Shown: positions 33,263 through 44,616, counted from the stretch's first letter. The stretch: DNA of 64,000 bases from Acanthosepion lycidas (GCA_963932145.1 OZ010616.1:48229927-48293926); one strand, 5' to 3'. Notes: generated from the letters alone by a model not told the origin. Program-made: numbers and translations.

Positions 33263-33325
33263 TAACACCATACGTGGCCTGATGATTGCATATAGCATGA
33301 AACAGACTGTCGCCTCTAAGTGTTG
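33263..33325 (+). ncRNA. Type I hammerhead ribozyme, right arm of palindrome
   Basis: Stem I outer AACAC/GTGTT (33,264-33,268 with 33,320-33,324), an internal loop, then stem I inner GGC/GCC. Core CTGATGA is at 33,279-33,285. Stem II is TGC/GCA with loop ATATA, and a T-T mismatch next to the core. GAAA follows at 33,299-33,302. Stem III is ACA/TGT with loop GAC, and GTC (33,309-33,311) is the cleavage triplet. All invariant core bases are present. A very short stem III is typical of PLE and retrozyme hammerheads. The T-T pair may lower activity. Confidence 0.7.
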
Positions 33326-33481
33326 ACTTCTATGCTCACTTTTATATTTATATAGATAGATAGATAGATAATGAAATGGATTTAGCCTGACAATTATTTA
33401 ATATATTTTCTGTTTATACGTTATTTTTATAGGTATAATTTATTTAAGTAAATGGTCTGTTTTTTAATTAAACAGTATTAA

Positions 33482-34500
33482 TTACATTTACCGACCTGAA
33501 TGTTCAAGAAATTTAATAGAAAACATGAGCTCTCTGACGAATCAAACCTGTAAACCTTATGGGAACAGTCATATAGCCTGACGTGCCATTACCATTCATC
33601 CACAGAGAAATGCCTGGTTAGTAAAGTCCGAATTACTGTTTATAAACACAAACCTTTGTTGATTTTTCTTGATTAATCATTTCTGCTCATGGAACATATC
33701 TTAATGTAAACAATGACAACATATTATAAAATGGATTCAGTCTGACATTTTCTGTTTATAAATTTAATTAATACTGTTTAATTAAAAAACAGAGCATTTA
33801 TTTAAATAAATTATATTTATTCCTATTATAGTAATGTTAGTATTACTGTTTGAAAATTAATTAATGTTTTAACATTCTTAAAATTACCTGTTTTCATGAG
33901 AACAGTAAACCAGTTAGGCAGTTTGCAAATTTTTTTATATTTTTACCACATATTCTTACATGTCTGAAGATAATGTCATAGATATTTTGTTTTGTGGACA
34001 AACTTTGATTTTGGGTTAAAACATTTTTCTAACACAACATGTCATACTAAAATCATGGTTTTGTTGATTTTGGCTACCTTATAAATTTGATATTTAAGAA
34101 AATATGAAGTTGAATGTTGGTAGCTTCTATAATTTTCTATGCAAATAAACTATTTTTGGTTTCATTTTACCTTTGTTCCAAGTAGTTTAAATGTTACTGA
34201 AATCCTATTACAAGCAATAGTCTGCTTCAAGTTTTAGTAGCAATAATAGAAATTATTATTTCTTTAAAATATCCTATGTGCCCAATAATTTCTTGTTACT
34301 GTATATTAGGCCAAGTAAGGACTGAAATTCTGGTGTAAACAATGGCCTACAACAATAAATTAATAAAAAAAACATTACCTACATAGATACTCAAAGAAAA
34401 TATTTATTTATTATATATGTCAGGTATATAGGTTTTCAAAATTTTGTGAATGAATTACGATACAAGCAAATAGCCTTCAAGATTAACTTCCTAAGTTTTG
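33482..34500. other. AT-rich non-coding stretch
   Basis: Apart from the palindrome-related fragment at 33.7-33.8 kb, nothing recognised. Confidence 0.4.
33715..33830 (+). repeat. Diverged fragment of the palindrome terminus
   Basis: aaatggattcagtctgaca, ttttctgtttata and ttaatactgtttaattaaa recall the outer 150 bp of the palindrome arms, in a rearranged order that joins a right-arm piece to a left-arm piece. It lacks the ribozyme. Confidence 0.6.
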
Positions 34501-34549
34501 CATCTGTCTATATTTCTGAGATGAGGTGGTGACCCAGAGACATTAGATA

Positions 34550-35150
34550 AAGAATTGGTCAGTATAAGCAGTACCCTACAATGTAACAACTACCTTGGGT
34601 ACATGGCAGCAGCCAAAAAAAACTGGGATAGGCAAGTACAAGAGGAGGACAACAACACTCAGAAAACAGTCAGCCTGCCTTATGTGAAGGGGTTATAATA
34701 CAAAGAATCTGCAGTCCATATAACATCAGGACAACCTTCAAAAGCTAAACGACACTTTGCAGATACCTCTCCCAAGTAAGACCCTCCACGCCATAGAAGA
34801 AAACATGACTAAAGACTGTGTGTACACCATCCTGTGCAACTGCGGAAAGAAATATAAAGGGGAGACAAGTCACCCCCTTAAGGTAAGGCTTCAAAAACAC
34901 CAAAAAGCTGTAACATGAGGGGAAGTGGAAAAATCAGGCATGGCTTACCACATATGGAGAGAAAAGGAAAATCAGCGCCCTCTGTGGGATCAGGTTAAAA
35001 ATCATAAACAAAGAACATCATTGGAAAATTCGTAAACTTAAGGAATCAGCACATATGCTAGGCTACAAAAATCTCCTGAGCCGACCAAGCATAGAAATGA
35101 ATACAATATGGGAATCAGTAATAAGGAGTGCCAGAGAAAAGCAATAATAA
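34550..35150 (+). pseudogene. PLE linker and GIY-YIG endonuclease domain remnant
   Basis: Frames on the plus strand give ELVSISSTLQCNNYLGYMAA (34,550 on) and a linker block TVSLPYVKGL. They continue with VYTILCNCGKKYKGETSH (34,820-34,875), which carries the Cys-x-Cys and Tyr-Lys-Gly-Glu-Thr core of the PLE GIY-YIG nuclease. The last blocks are HHWKIRKLKESAHMLGY and LLSRPSIEMNTIWESVI (35,015-35,120). GIY-YIG nicks target DNA to prime reverse transcription. A stop follows KAVT near 34,915 and there are frame changes, so it is inactive. Confidence 0.85.
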
Positions 35151-35289
35151 CAAAGAAAATTACAATATGAGTTCTGGTAAAAAAAAAACAAAAAAAAACA
35201 TGCATTGATAACAGCAAAAATTGCAATATGAGCACTGGTAAAAAATGGTTGCTGAAGATATTAGGTTTATAAGTACCAGAAATTCATAC

Positions 35290-35530
35290 ACAGATGTCCT
35301 TAAGGAAACATGGCACAGTGGATAAAGGATCCAGTGAGCTTAATACCTGGTTGAGGCAGTGGAGAACTTGGAGAGGTGAGTTAACAGGAGATAACTGATA
35401 TCATCCATTAGACATGGTACATAGAACTAGAACAGTCTACACCAGTGAGTGAAATAAAGGGTTACAACGGCTGAATATATTGTGATAAATATGACAACAA
35501 AGATGAAGACAATAGTTCAAATAATGTAAA
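35290..35530 (+). repeat. PLE 3' tail with tRNA-like A box
   Basis: Contains catggcacagtggataaag and ends gttcaaataatgtaaatagt, matching 18,447-18,743 with an internal deletion. Confidence 0.7.
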
Positions 35531-36780
35531 TAGTAACTTATTAAATACTGAAAGGGTCTATTATACAGGATGTGGCATATAGGGCATGATATATAGAGTA
35601 TGGTATGTGATATATAGACTCTGACATTAGGGTCTGGTATATAAGGCGTGCTAAATAGGGTATAAATAACTTGCTAAGTAATATTCTGTCCTAGAAATGT
35701 TGATAACTGTCCTTCTTTGTAATGTCAACTATTCTACAATGTGATCAAAGATCATTTAATAACAATATTCCCAATTAATAAGAATTGAAATTATACATAT
35801 ATATAATTTACCTAATTTTATCTCATGAAACAATATTTAAGTTGATAATTTATTGATAATTTATCTAAATTTTATTCATAACTTCCAAATATAATTTAAT
35901 TATTTGCATTAGGGAGCTATGATCACCTATGTCCTGAGAGGGCATGGCATAAAAGGAAGAAGAATAGTATAGAAAAACGATTAAATTTCTAATGAAAAAC
36001 AAAAAAATAGAAATTTCTGTACGTTCATGAGTACTTGTCTACTAATATTTAATGAATTAAAAATATTTGCCAATGGTTCAATTACAATATTTACAACCAA
36101 TAGATTTAATAACAAAGAAAAAAGAAAAAGAGATTGAAAAAATATTCACCTGTTTTGATTTTTCTTTTTCTGAAGTTATCTCCCCTTCAAGCCTTTGTAA
36201 ACAGAAAAAAATTGATATTTTGAAAAACTATATATTTTTATGTCAATTTTTGTGTTAACAAAATTATTTACTTTTTCATGTGTACAACTTAGAACAACAC
36301 AATTCAAATAAATATATATCAAAGAACGATATCTCTGTTACCTTAAACAAGAAGTCACAAAAGTTGGAGATAATTCATTGTTAATTGATTTGTTTAACGG
36401 CATATAATTTCCTTGTGGGTTTTTTAATGTAGAAATTTAATTTTATTCAGAACTTTGAAATAATAAGTACATGACATATGTTATTCTGCTTTCACAATTG
36501 AATACATGGTAGATAATACTCAATTTTTGTGCATATACATGTTTGCGTGGATACGATTACTAGAAGCTCTATGTGTGTGTTTTGTGTTGTAGTTTTGTTG
36601 AAGTTATATTTTGGAATACTGTTTGATTCCTTTAAGAAACTGTAGGACATTATATGAACTAATGTTGTGATTGTTTGGTTGGTTAATTTTGTTTAGCAGC
36701 ATATAAACCTCTATTTAATGCTGAAAATTAAATATTTGGTATGTAATTTTATGCTTTCAACTACAGTTTTTTAGATATAT
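35531..36780. other. AT-rich non-coding stretch
   Basis: 35,560-35,660 has several gatatatag/ggtatgtgatat words, a degenerate simple repeat. No gene seen. Confidence 0.4.
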
Positions 36781-36789
36781 ATTTTGTAG

Positions 36790-36915
36790 ATGATAAAATG
36801 TATTGTTGGTAATTTTACTATAAATATGTATTTTTGTATTTTTTTTAGTGTTGCACTGATTGTCATTTTACTATAAAAATGTATTGCTGGTCATTTTATT
36901 ATAAAATGTACTGTT
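36790..36915 (+). repeat. Degenerate tandem repeat (about three units)
   Basis: Units resembling aaaatgtattgttggtcatttta recur at about 36,797, 36,855 and 36,890 with substitutions and insertions. Confidence 0.5.
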
Positions 36916-37204
36916 GATTTTTGTTTGGAGGGAGGTCAGTATTTGCCCATAGATGAGACCCTAACAGGTGCAACAACTCCAGGTCAGGATGGACCTGTGA
37001 ATGACAGCAATTAAGAGGTGGTTCCAATCTCCCAGTCAGAGGCCTTACTGCCGGATGTAGTTTATTGTCATACTCATGATAAAGAGATAATTTGACAGGT
37101 ATAGCTAATAAATACAAAACTGTACTATTCAGTGCATTTATAAAAGTCTTGGTCAAATGTTTTACACTGTCACACCTGTCAAAATATGTACTTTTCATAA
37201 AGTA

Positions 37205-37315
37205 TTTAATGTATATCACCTGAAGAAGGCCAGAGTGTACAATGGCTGAAACATTGTGAATATAACAATAAAGTTGAGGACAACAGTCTGAACAAAAATA
37301 ATACACACTATTTAG
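37205..37315 (+). repeat. PLE-type 3' tail, hammerhead-like
   Basis: cctgaagaaggccagagtg and gctgaaacattgtgaatata, then tgaggacaacagtctgaac, parallel the end of the 18.3-kb unit (cctgaggaaagctggagtg ... gatgagaacaatagcccg). CTGAAGA, a GCCA/TGGC stem and GAAAC give a hammerhead-like layout, but the expected cleavage triplet is GTG, so it is probably inactive. Confidence 0.5.
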
Positions 37316-40070
37316 TTGTTAGATTGTTTATTTACAAGACTAATTTTAGATTTATAAGGTTATTAAAATATGTGAATATTTAAATGGATTAACAATTAGC
37401 TGATGTTTTACATGTTTATTTCTTTATAAAATAGTAAATACTAAATCTTTTTTTAAAATGGTAAATAATAAATATTGCATTGTAGTTCATATGGTATTTT
37501 AAAACAATAAACATAGTTGAAGGAGCATACAGTAATAGCAGTGTCAAGAAATAAACTGTCCTTTTGCAGGTATGTAGGTTAAACTTTGCCAAATTTGCTG
37601 ATGTTTAGAATGCATAGTTCATTGTTCCTTTGCATAATTTTATCAATTGTTCTTGTATCACTACTCAACATAATGTAATAATTCTAATATACAAACTTAT
37701 TAAAACATTTTAATAAAAAAGAATTTTGTCAATTTAAGTCAAAACTAAATATTTTCTTAATGCCTGTCTCTTGTGATTAAAAATCAAAGTTGTGATTGAT
37801 TTTACTATTAATTCCATGGATTATGCACAATTTAACAGCAACCTTAAATAGTTGATTTAGAAAATTAAGTTTAAAAATAGATAAAACGATGCAATAAGTA
37901 TATAAATAACCCACCATATAAAATCAGTTGATAATTTCAAGAATTTCATTTTAAATATTTTAATTTTTAATTTAAGTTTTTTTATCGAGTTATCGCCCTT
38001 AGGCCGCTTTTTGAACAGTACCTAACGCAAGGATTATCCATGCATAACATATATTACATCATATCATATCATATACTGTTTACTGTTTTCTATTTAACAT
38101 ACATTGCTCATAGTTTTAAGAATAAAAACACACGTGTATATTTTTTCTATCTTTATGGCCAATTTGACCAGATATGGCGGGTATACTGACACCAGGTAAA
38201 AATTTTGCGTTTTTTACATAAAAAAAGTAAAAAATACACACAAAAAATTAAAAGCATTTTATAAGAGCTAAACAATCTCCAATTCTATGTTTAGTCCATT
38301 GCATAGGATGATTAAGAATAATGTGGGACAGTATGAATTTACAACCACATTAATAAAATTCATGTTAATTTATAGACTAATTTAACTAAAACTAAAGTAA
38401 CTCAGCAAAGTGCAGAAACAAAATTTTGTCTGAAATATGCTAATGTTTAATAATCTTTCTAAACTATCTCCATTTTTATATCAGCTGATTTATTTGCTAG
38501 TCTTTTTTGTTTGGTACTAAGTTTGTAGTTTGGTAACTAAGATAATGATCATCATGTGTGTTTTTATAAACAAATTGTACAGAGAAGATAAATAAAAAAT
38601 TAATACTGTATAGAAGATAATAATCAAAAAGACCTCAACAAATACAGTTAGTTGTTTGGTTGGTTACATGATGATCTAGTCTGGTGGGGTTCCATCTGAT
38701 AACTTGGAATTAAAACATAAAAGGACATAATCATTTCTTAAAATGCTAATAAGCCAAAAATTTAAATTTAAATTTTTACTTGAAAAAGACTGAAGTATAA
38801 ACTAGTTGAAATGGTATGAAAAGATAAAGATAGACAAAAAAATCCTTTTTAATTTACAGATAAACAAATCTTTTATAGAGTTGTGTTGATTAAATAATGT
38901 CAATTGTAAACAGTATATGTAGTATTTTTCATTGGGAACCAATGCATAATCAGTGTAAAAAATCTGTTCCATTTGTTCAATGAAAAATGTATAAAACTTA
39001 GACTTGAAATTCCAAAAATAATTGTTTATTTTTATGAATTTTTCTGGATATAGGTTTTCTTTATATTCTATTCATTATATGTTAACTTGTCTGTAAAAAA
39101 AAAAAAAATTAATTTTGGAGTAAAAAATATTTGGATATCTAGTTGTATTTTAGAGCAAAAACAAAAATATTCTGAACTTTCACCTGGTAGCATCAATTTT
39201 GGAAAATCATTTGCAACAACCAGGGTTACAAGTTTAAGTACTTTTTTTTAACTAGATGTTGAGTTTTTATGACTGTAATGAAGCAATTTGATGATATGTT
39301 CTGTGTCTGAAATTTTTATCCTTATTTATGGCTGTCATTTGAGTTTTTGTGTTGCTAACACAGGTAGAGGTCACTGCTCATTATGCACAGTGATTATGAT
39401 TTTGTTTTATTCGTAAAACTCAGAACTACTTTGCAAGAGCAGAAAGATAGGAGAAAAACAGTCTACTTGCCTCAGACCTTCTTCTGGCCTTACTAATGAA
39501 GAAAAAAAAATTATTTGTTATTGAACCTTTTAGCCACATAAATGTGTTTTTATGCATTTTAACTAGCTTTGGATAAAAATATCTGGTAAACTATAGATGC
39601 TTTCTCTGTGTATTTAGAGATTTTATTTATAATTTGTATATAGTATATTAGTTATGGTGTACAAAACATTATTTTAGTTCAGGGTTGTATGGTTTTTAAT
39701 CAAAATAATTAAAAAAAACCCACATGTATTGTCATGATTCCTATATTAGATACTCTTAAGTTACTAATAAAAAATGATATGTTGAGTGGAAAAATGATCT
39801 AAGAGGCTAAAAAGAATTATGCTTCTTGCATTTACATCAATATTCTGACTTCTGACATAACACATTGTTCTAGAATTAGTTGCTAACATTTTAATACATT
39901 GGTTAGTGCTTTCAGGCCATATAAGACTTATAGCATTTTAAATATGAAGATGCCAAGATAATTTTATAAACTTTATCAAATAGAATTATTCTTTTGATAA
40001 AAGAACAGACAATTCTTTTTGTAGCTCATTCAAGAAATGTTTTGTACGTGCTTAACAAAGTAAAAGAATT
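37316..40070. other. Long AT-rich non-coding region
   Basis: About 2.7 kb with no recognised gene or repeat. It may include intron or flanking sequence of the minus-strand host gene whose exon starts at 40,081. Confidence 0.4.
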
Positions 40071-40080
40071 ATATTCTTAC

Positions 40081-40542
40081 CTCATATCAGAGTCAAGTGA
40101 TGTAGATCTAATCTTATCAGGCTTTTCTGAAAGATCTTCAAATAAATTGAATTCTGATATATCAAAAATAGTTCTTTTATCCAAAGGGCCAGAACAAGAA
40201 GCCAGAGATTGTGATTTTGTATCTGTACCACTCTCATTTTTTTGTTTAAAGCTTTTATATGAACTAATAGAAGATTCTGATTCAAAAGTGTCCAGGTATG
40301 AAATTGAGTCATCTTTATAGTCAGTCTTGGAGTAATTGTCTTTTTGCTTCAGTGATGCTGTCAGATAATCCCAATCTTCTGTTTCTTGTTTGTATGATGA
40401 TGTTTCTAATGAATCAGAGTAGCTATAATTCTTTGTGGCTCTAGAAGACATTCTTGAAGACAAGGAGTGGGAAAGAATGTCTTGTGGAAGAATATTATCA
40501 ACCTCATCGCTTACAGGTAAAGTTGCCATTGATCTCTTAGTT
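40081..40542 (-). CDS. Internal coding exon of an unidentified host gene
   Basis: The minus strand has a 154-codon open stretch bounded by acceptor-like ttaacctacag (exon from 40,542) and a strong donor, gag|gtaagaat (exon ends 40,081). The exon is 462 nt, begins one base into the end of a codon and ends two bases into one, so both introns are phase 2 and the exon could be skipped without a frameshift. The encoded segment is rich in Ser, Asp, Glu, Lys and Tyr (for example SYSDSLETSSYKQETEDWDY), predicted disordered, with no domain I recognise. Base composition is less AT-rich than the flanks. Other exons are not securely located. Confidence 0.65.
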
Positions 40543-41262
40543 CTGTAGGTTAAATATGAAATTATGCCAAAGTATAGAATTCTTTAGCCAAATCACTGGC
40601 TGTGCTCTCTTCAAATAACAAAGATTCCAAATCCAATTTGACCAACACAGATACATTAAAAGAAAAGGGGAACATTATCTTTTCAAAGAGAAAAAAAGAA
40701 GAAATTTTTAAATAGATATATACTAAAAATATTATGAAACTACCAGAATATTTTTATAACCTTAGCATATGAATTAATTTCTGATAAATCATTCTAAAAT
40801 TTAAAATCTTATTTGATAATGTAAAAAAAAGAATTTGTACTGTTATATTGTATGTATAATTTAAGAATCAATTATCAACTATTTTTATAAATATCACAAA
40901 CTATTATCAAGCTTAAATTCATATAAAATTTTGTTTTTAATTGAATCATTTAAAAGGTTTTAACAAATACTATATGTAATTTTATAGTTGCCTTTTTGTT
41001 GATATCTGACTAAGAAATGTGAATTATGTCTACGACACAATGAATTAAAAAAAAAATTTAATTATGATATTATTACCAAGACTTGTTATGTACAAAAAGT
41101 AATTAATATGATAGTTTTAACAGTAAAGGTAGAAATTAATAAATCTAAGAATTCTTTAAACAATCCATTCTGATCATTAAGTGGCATCCAATTTTTCATT
41201 GGCAGATAAGAATTACCTGAAAAATAAATAAAAAATATGAGTGAAAGAAAAAATGTGATACT

Positions 41263-41263
41263 T

Positions 41264-41348
<85 letters not shown>
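41263..41348. repeat. Compound microsatellite (AC)n(AT)n(AG)n
   Basis: Three dinucleotide tracts run without interruption. Confidence 0.95.
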
Positions 41349-41398
41349 TCAAAGTTTATATCAATGCAACAAATTGTGTTGCTATAGTTTAAACATTT

Positions 41399-41467
41399 GA
41401 TTGATCAATTGAGTAAACCATTCCCCCATTACTAAAATAGAGGAATGGTTTAATCAGTTGCTCAATC
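41399..41467. repeat. Imperfect hairpin, about 26-bp arms
   Basis: gattgatcaattgag...aaaccattcc is mirrored by ggaatggttt...ttgctcaatc with a short loop; possibly a small MITE remnant. Confidence 0.5.
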
Positions 41468-43506
41468 ACTCCTCCTTTACTTTTCCAACAATTGTGGAGT
41501 CACATTGAGTTCTTTTTGACAAGAATCTGCTTAACAGGCTAAGTACAGAATGAAATTGATTGGTGCTTTCCCTCAGGTCAACAGTATAAATTTACTCTGA
41601 AATGACTCCATTACTGATTAAGTTACTCTAACAGCATATGACACTATAGACTAGTTCACTCCTAAAAAAGTAAGGAAGATTTTTTCAAGGAATAAATTTT
41701 GAAGATTATCATTCCTTTGACCTTCCTCAAGCAAGGACATTTGTCAAAATCGAAAAATATTGATTTTTTTTTCGACTTAGTAAAGTAGAGCGTTCCATAA
41801 TAATATTGATAATGTAAAATTGATCCCTGACTTTTTAAGAGTTATTGGATCAGCAATTATTTTTACAAATGTCAAAGAAAAAGAAACAATACTTTTATGT
41901 GGAGGATTTTTTTTCAGAACCACATGCACAAACACTAGGGATCGATAATAATTACTTAAAATAATTTATTTATCTTCAAGGAAGAATAAATGGATTTATA
42001 TACGTTCCGTTTATTATTTCATTTGTGCAACTTTTTGTTCTTTAATAAAATAAGAATGTATGTTGTTTTCTTTTATTTAAAAAAAAAACATATTTTTGAA
42101 AAAGAAAATAGAGATACTTAGTTCTCAACCTGACCCACGTCACAAAATATAACCAGATGCCCAAACATCAGTTTATATTTTTTAAATCCCTTTTTGCTCC
42201 AGTATTTCCTTGTTTGTATGCAAACAACACTACTTCACTGAGAACAATTAATTTATTAAAATAATATATAATTTTAATAAATTTAAAATTTAATTATTTT
42301 TATTTAATTTTAAATGAAAATTGAAAATATACTGAATTTTTTCTACTGATTTATATTAAAATAATATTCAAAATCACCTTCCAAAAAAAGCCTTGAAAAA
42401 AAAAAATAAACAAAAAAACGATTGATTTTTATGCCAATTATTGAAAAAAAAAAAAGTAAAAAAACGCTTAATTTTATTTTAATGAAATGTTTGAAAAGCT
42501 ACAAAAAATGCATTCAAATTTAATTTACATTTCAATTCATTTAACAATAACATTAAAGTTGACTATGATTTTTGTTACTTGTCCACGAATCGTTTTAGAC
42601 AAAAAGAAAAGGCAACATTATCTTTTTTATTTTTTTTACTTTTTTAATATTTATGAACGTTGTTTAGGTCTTTGTTTTTAAAGCTCCTACTAAAAACTTT
42701 TTAAATGAATGAAGATTATATTTATTCAAAGTAAAGAAAAATATTTTTTTCTACAAAAATTCCGTACTTTTTAGTTTAAGTTTGTCAATGTAGAGCAGAT
42801 AAAGATTTTGAATTTTACTGATTTCTTTTCTTTTTAGCTATATCACCGTTCTTAGAAGTTAAGAAACCAAACGTAAATGTGATTGAATGGGAAACTTTCA
42901 AATTTAATTAACTACGGTGTTCGTGTTATTTTTTTTCATATCGAACGTTTGGGTTCAGTTGGACATAATTGAAACAAGATTTTTTTTTCTCATTTAGACG
43001 TCCTTAGTGACTAAGGCATCTGCATCTTAGTCATACTCATATTTAAATAAATTATATTGTCAACATGTTTTTTTAGCTAAATGTTTTTTTTATTTTTCAA
43101 TTTTCATTAATCATAAAACAAAAACAAACAAAAAAAACCCCAGTGAAACGACGATTATTCCTCTAAACTGTCACGCTTTTTTTTTTTTTTTTTAAAGTTT
43201 TTACTTTTGTAAAATCTGAATAGAATTTTCAGATGGGAAAAATAAGAAAAACTAAAAAAAAAGTAATAAAAAATAATGAATATTTTTTAAAATTCTTTAA
43301 AATTGGGTAATTAACACACATAAAACATAAAATAATTTGATGACGTGACTTTTATTAAAATTAAAAAAAAAAAATCAGGAAAATTTTCTTTAAAAAATTT
43401 TTAAAAATGACAAAAATATTAATTTTTTTTTTAGTTATATTTTTACATTTTAGTTAAATTTATTATTTCTTTAAAAAAATCAATTGAAGTAATAAAACTG
43501 CTTAGC

Positions 43507-43600
43507 TTACATTGATCAACAGCATTGGTTATTGTCGAAAGAAAGAAGTAAGTAACACCAGAAGATACTGTTGTCATAACAAGACTTTGATTGTTGTCAT
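43507..43600 (-). CDS. Possible upstream exon of the host gene
   Basis: A minus-strand open stretch (MTTVSSGVTYFFLSTITNAV) ends at a good donor, caat|gtaagc, at 43,507. It would leave one base of a codon. The link to the 40-kb exon needs at least one more exon and is unproven; the stretch may equally be chance. Confidence 0.2.
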
Positions 43601-43609
43601 ATATTTCAA

Positions 43610-44490
43610 ACGAACGAGAGTTAGAAATCACGCCGATTTAATTAAAAAAAACTGTTTATGGAGAAACAGAAACAGATTTTGTTGTGGTTGGAAAAGAAAG
43701 ATAAAGATTAAAAAAAGAATGAGCTGCTGAGGTTCCTCAACTGCAAAAAAAAAAAAAAATCACTAATATTTTAATGACATCTTTTTCTTCTTAGGTAACT
43801 AAAATAAATTATATACGCATCAATTTGGCTAATTAATTAATATTAATCTATTTGAATAAATATAAAAGTAAATAACTACTTGTACTTGACAGGTAGAATG
43901 AATGGCTGTCGACGCGGAAAGTGAAAATCAGCAAAGCGAGTTCAAATTGCCGCCTAGCCTGTTGCATTCATTTTTTTCCCGCATAACAACGGAAACAATT
44001 TGTGTTAATTTCACAAAGAAAGTGAATTTGTGGGGAGCCAAAATCCCCTGTCATAGGTTATGTCTTGAAAAAGTAGGGTTTCCAACTCCCTGAGCCGTGG
44101 ACCTTAAACAATGTTCCCAACCATGTGGGGCACGGATTTAGGGACAAGTTCCATATCAGATCTCTACGGACCAACAAAAGCTAAATTAAAAAAAATCAAT
44201 TTGGTATCTTTGTGTGATAGGAATTGTGAAAGATGGGTGTGCAGGGAGGCAAGTTTGCAGATATCCGTTCGTGTTTGTTTAGAACATCATAAAAAAAAAA
44301 AAAGACAAAATTTACGCATAACTTTTAAAAAGAATAATCATCTTTTAAAAATCCGTTACGGTTTAATTAATGCAGTTACATGTCCTTCCGCATTAAAAAA
44401 ATAATCTTTCAAAAATCGATTGTGGACTCTTTTTGAGATTATCTCATCAGGTATCGATTTTTAACATCCAATGAGTTCCACATACTACAC
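43610..44490. other. Non-coding or unresolved stretch
   Basis: 43,895-44,000 has several CpG (gtcgacgcgg, gccgcc) unlike the surroundings and an open frame of 63 residues after ATG 43,902 with no motif; it could be an exon or old repeat. 44,410-44,462 has an ATCGATTTTT inverted pair. Confidence 0.35.
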
Positions 44491-44493
44491 TAC

Positions 44494-44616
44494 TACAGTG
44501 TGGTCCGAATGTCTTATCACCCTAACCCTCTTTAACAAACTGAGAAGCATGTGTCAGCCATCTGAAATAGAAAATTATGTTGTGACAGGGTGACAAGACT
44601 TTCGGATCACCCTGTA
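44494..44616. mobile_element. Tc1/mariner-type MITE
   Basis: 123 bp bounded by 30-bp inverted ends, tacagtgtggtccgaatgtc and the complement of its partner tacagggtgatccgaaagtc, 26 of 30 positions alike. TA at both ends fits the mariner target. No coding capacity. Confidence 0.8.

Larger units (their letters stand above)
31295..33481. repeat. 2.19-kb near-perfect palindrome (foldback-like element)
   Basis: Arms of about 1.08 kb run from ttaatactgtttaatt to the central sequence gagctcggat / atccgagctc (32,361-32,392), separated by 12 bp. I found three substitutions between arms (all transitions, one at a CpG) and three simple-repeat length changes. The left arm is T-rich on the plus strand. 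Each arm has an outer TIR-like 150 bp, a hammerhead ribozyme, promoter-like motifs and three diverged tandem sub-repeats. Identical ORFs of 75 residues in the two arms are by-products of the symmetry. No target-site duplication was found. Confidence 0.95.
34503..35530 (+). mobile_element. 5'-truncated Penelope-like element with GIY-YIG end and tail
   Basis: The copy starts with ctgtctatatttctgagatg, which in the 18.3-kb unit lies beyond the inverted tail. It then enters PLE coding sequence at the RT-endonuclease linker and finishes with a tail at 35,290-35,530 shared with 18,440-18,745. This layout, a terminal piece in front of a truncated body, is known for PLE insertions. Confidence 0.75.
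40545..43440. other. AT-rich region, presumed intronic, with simple repeats
   Basis: If the 40-kb exon is real this lies upstream of it in the gene. It has a compound microsatellite and a hairpin (listed). An acceptor-like ttatttatttttcag at about 41,217-41,231 (minus) opens a short frame; see rejected items. Confidence 0.4.

Noticed and set aside
31295-33481. Palindrome as a sequencing or assembly foldback artefact
   Set aside because: Arms differ by three transitions and by unit counts in separate simple repeats, which a copied read would not show. Not excluded without raw reads.
36899-37306. 135-residue minus-strand ORF
   Set aside because: It overlaps the PLE tail and old repeat sequence; the phrase GRLEPPLNCCHSQVHPDLEL looks like repeat-derived translation and no domain was recognised.
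41100-41216. Possible exon after an acceptor-like ttatttatttttcag on the minus strand
   Set aside because: The frame opens well and its phase would suit the 43.5-kb candidate, but the only donor giving the right phase is gtttaa, a poor match, and a stop soon follows.
44404-44465. Hammerhead-like CTGATGAG with a 10-bp outer stem ATCGATTTTT
   Set aside because: The GAAA box is absent (TCAAA instead) and stem III cannot form properly, so only a hairpin is supported.
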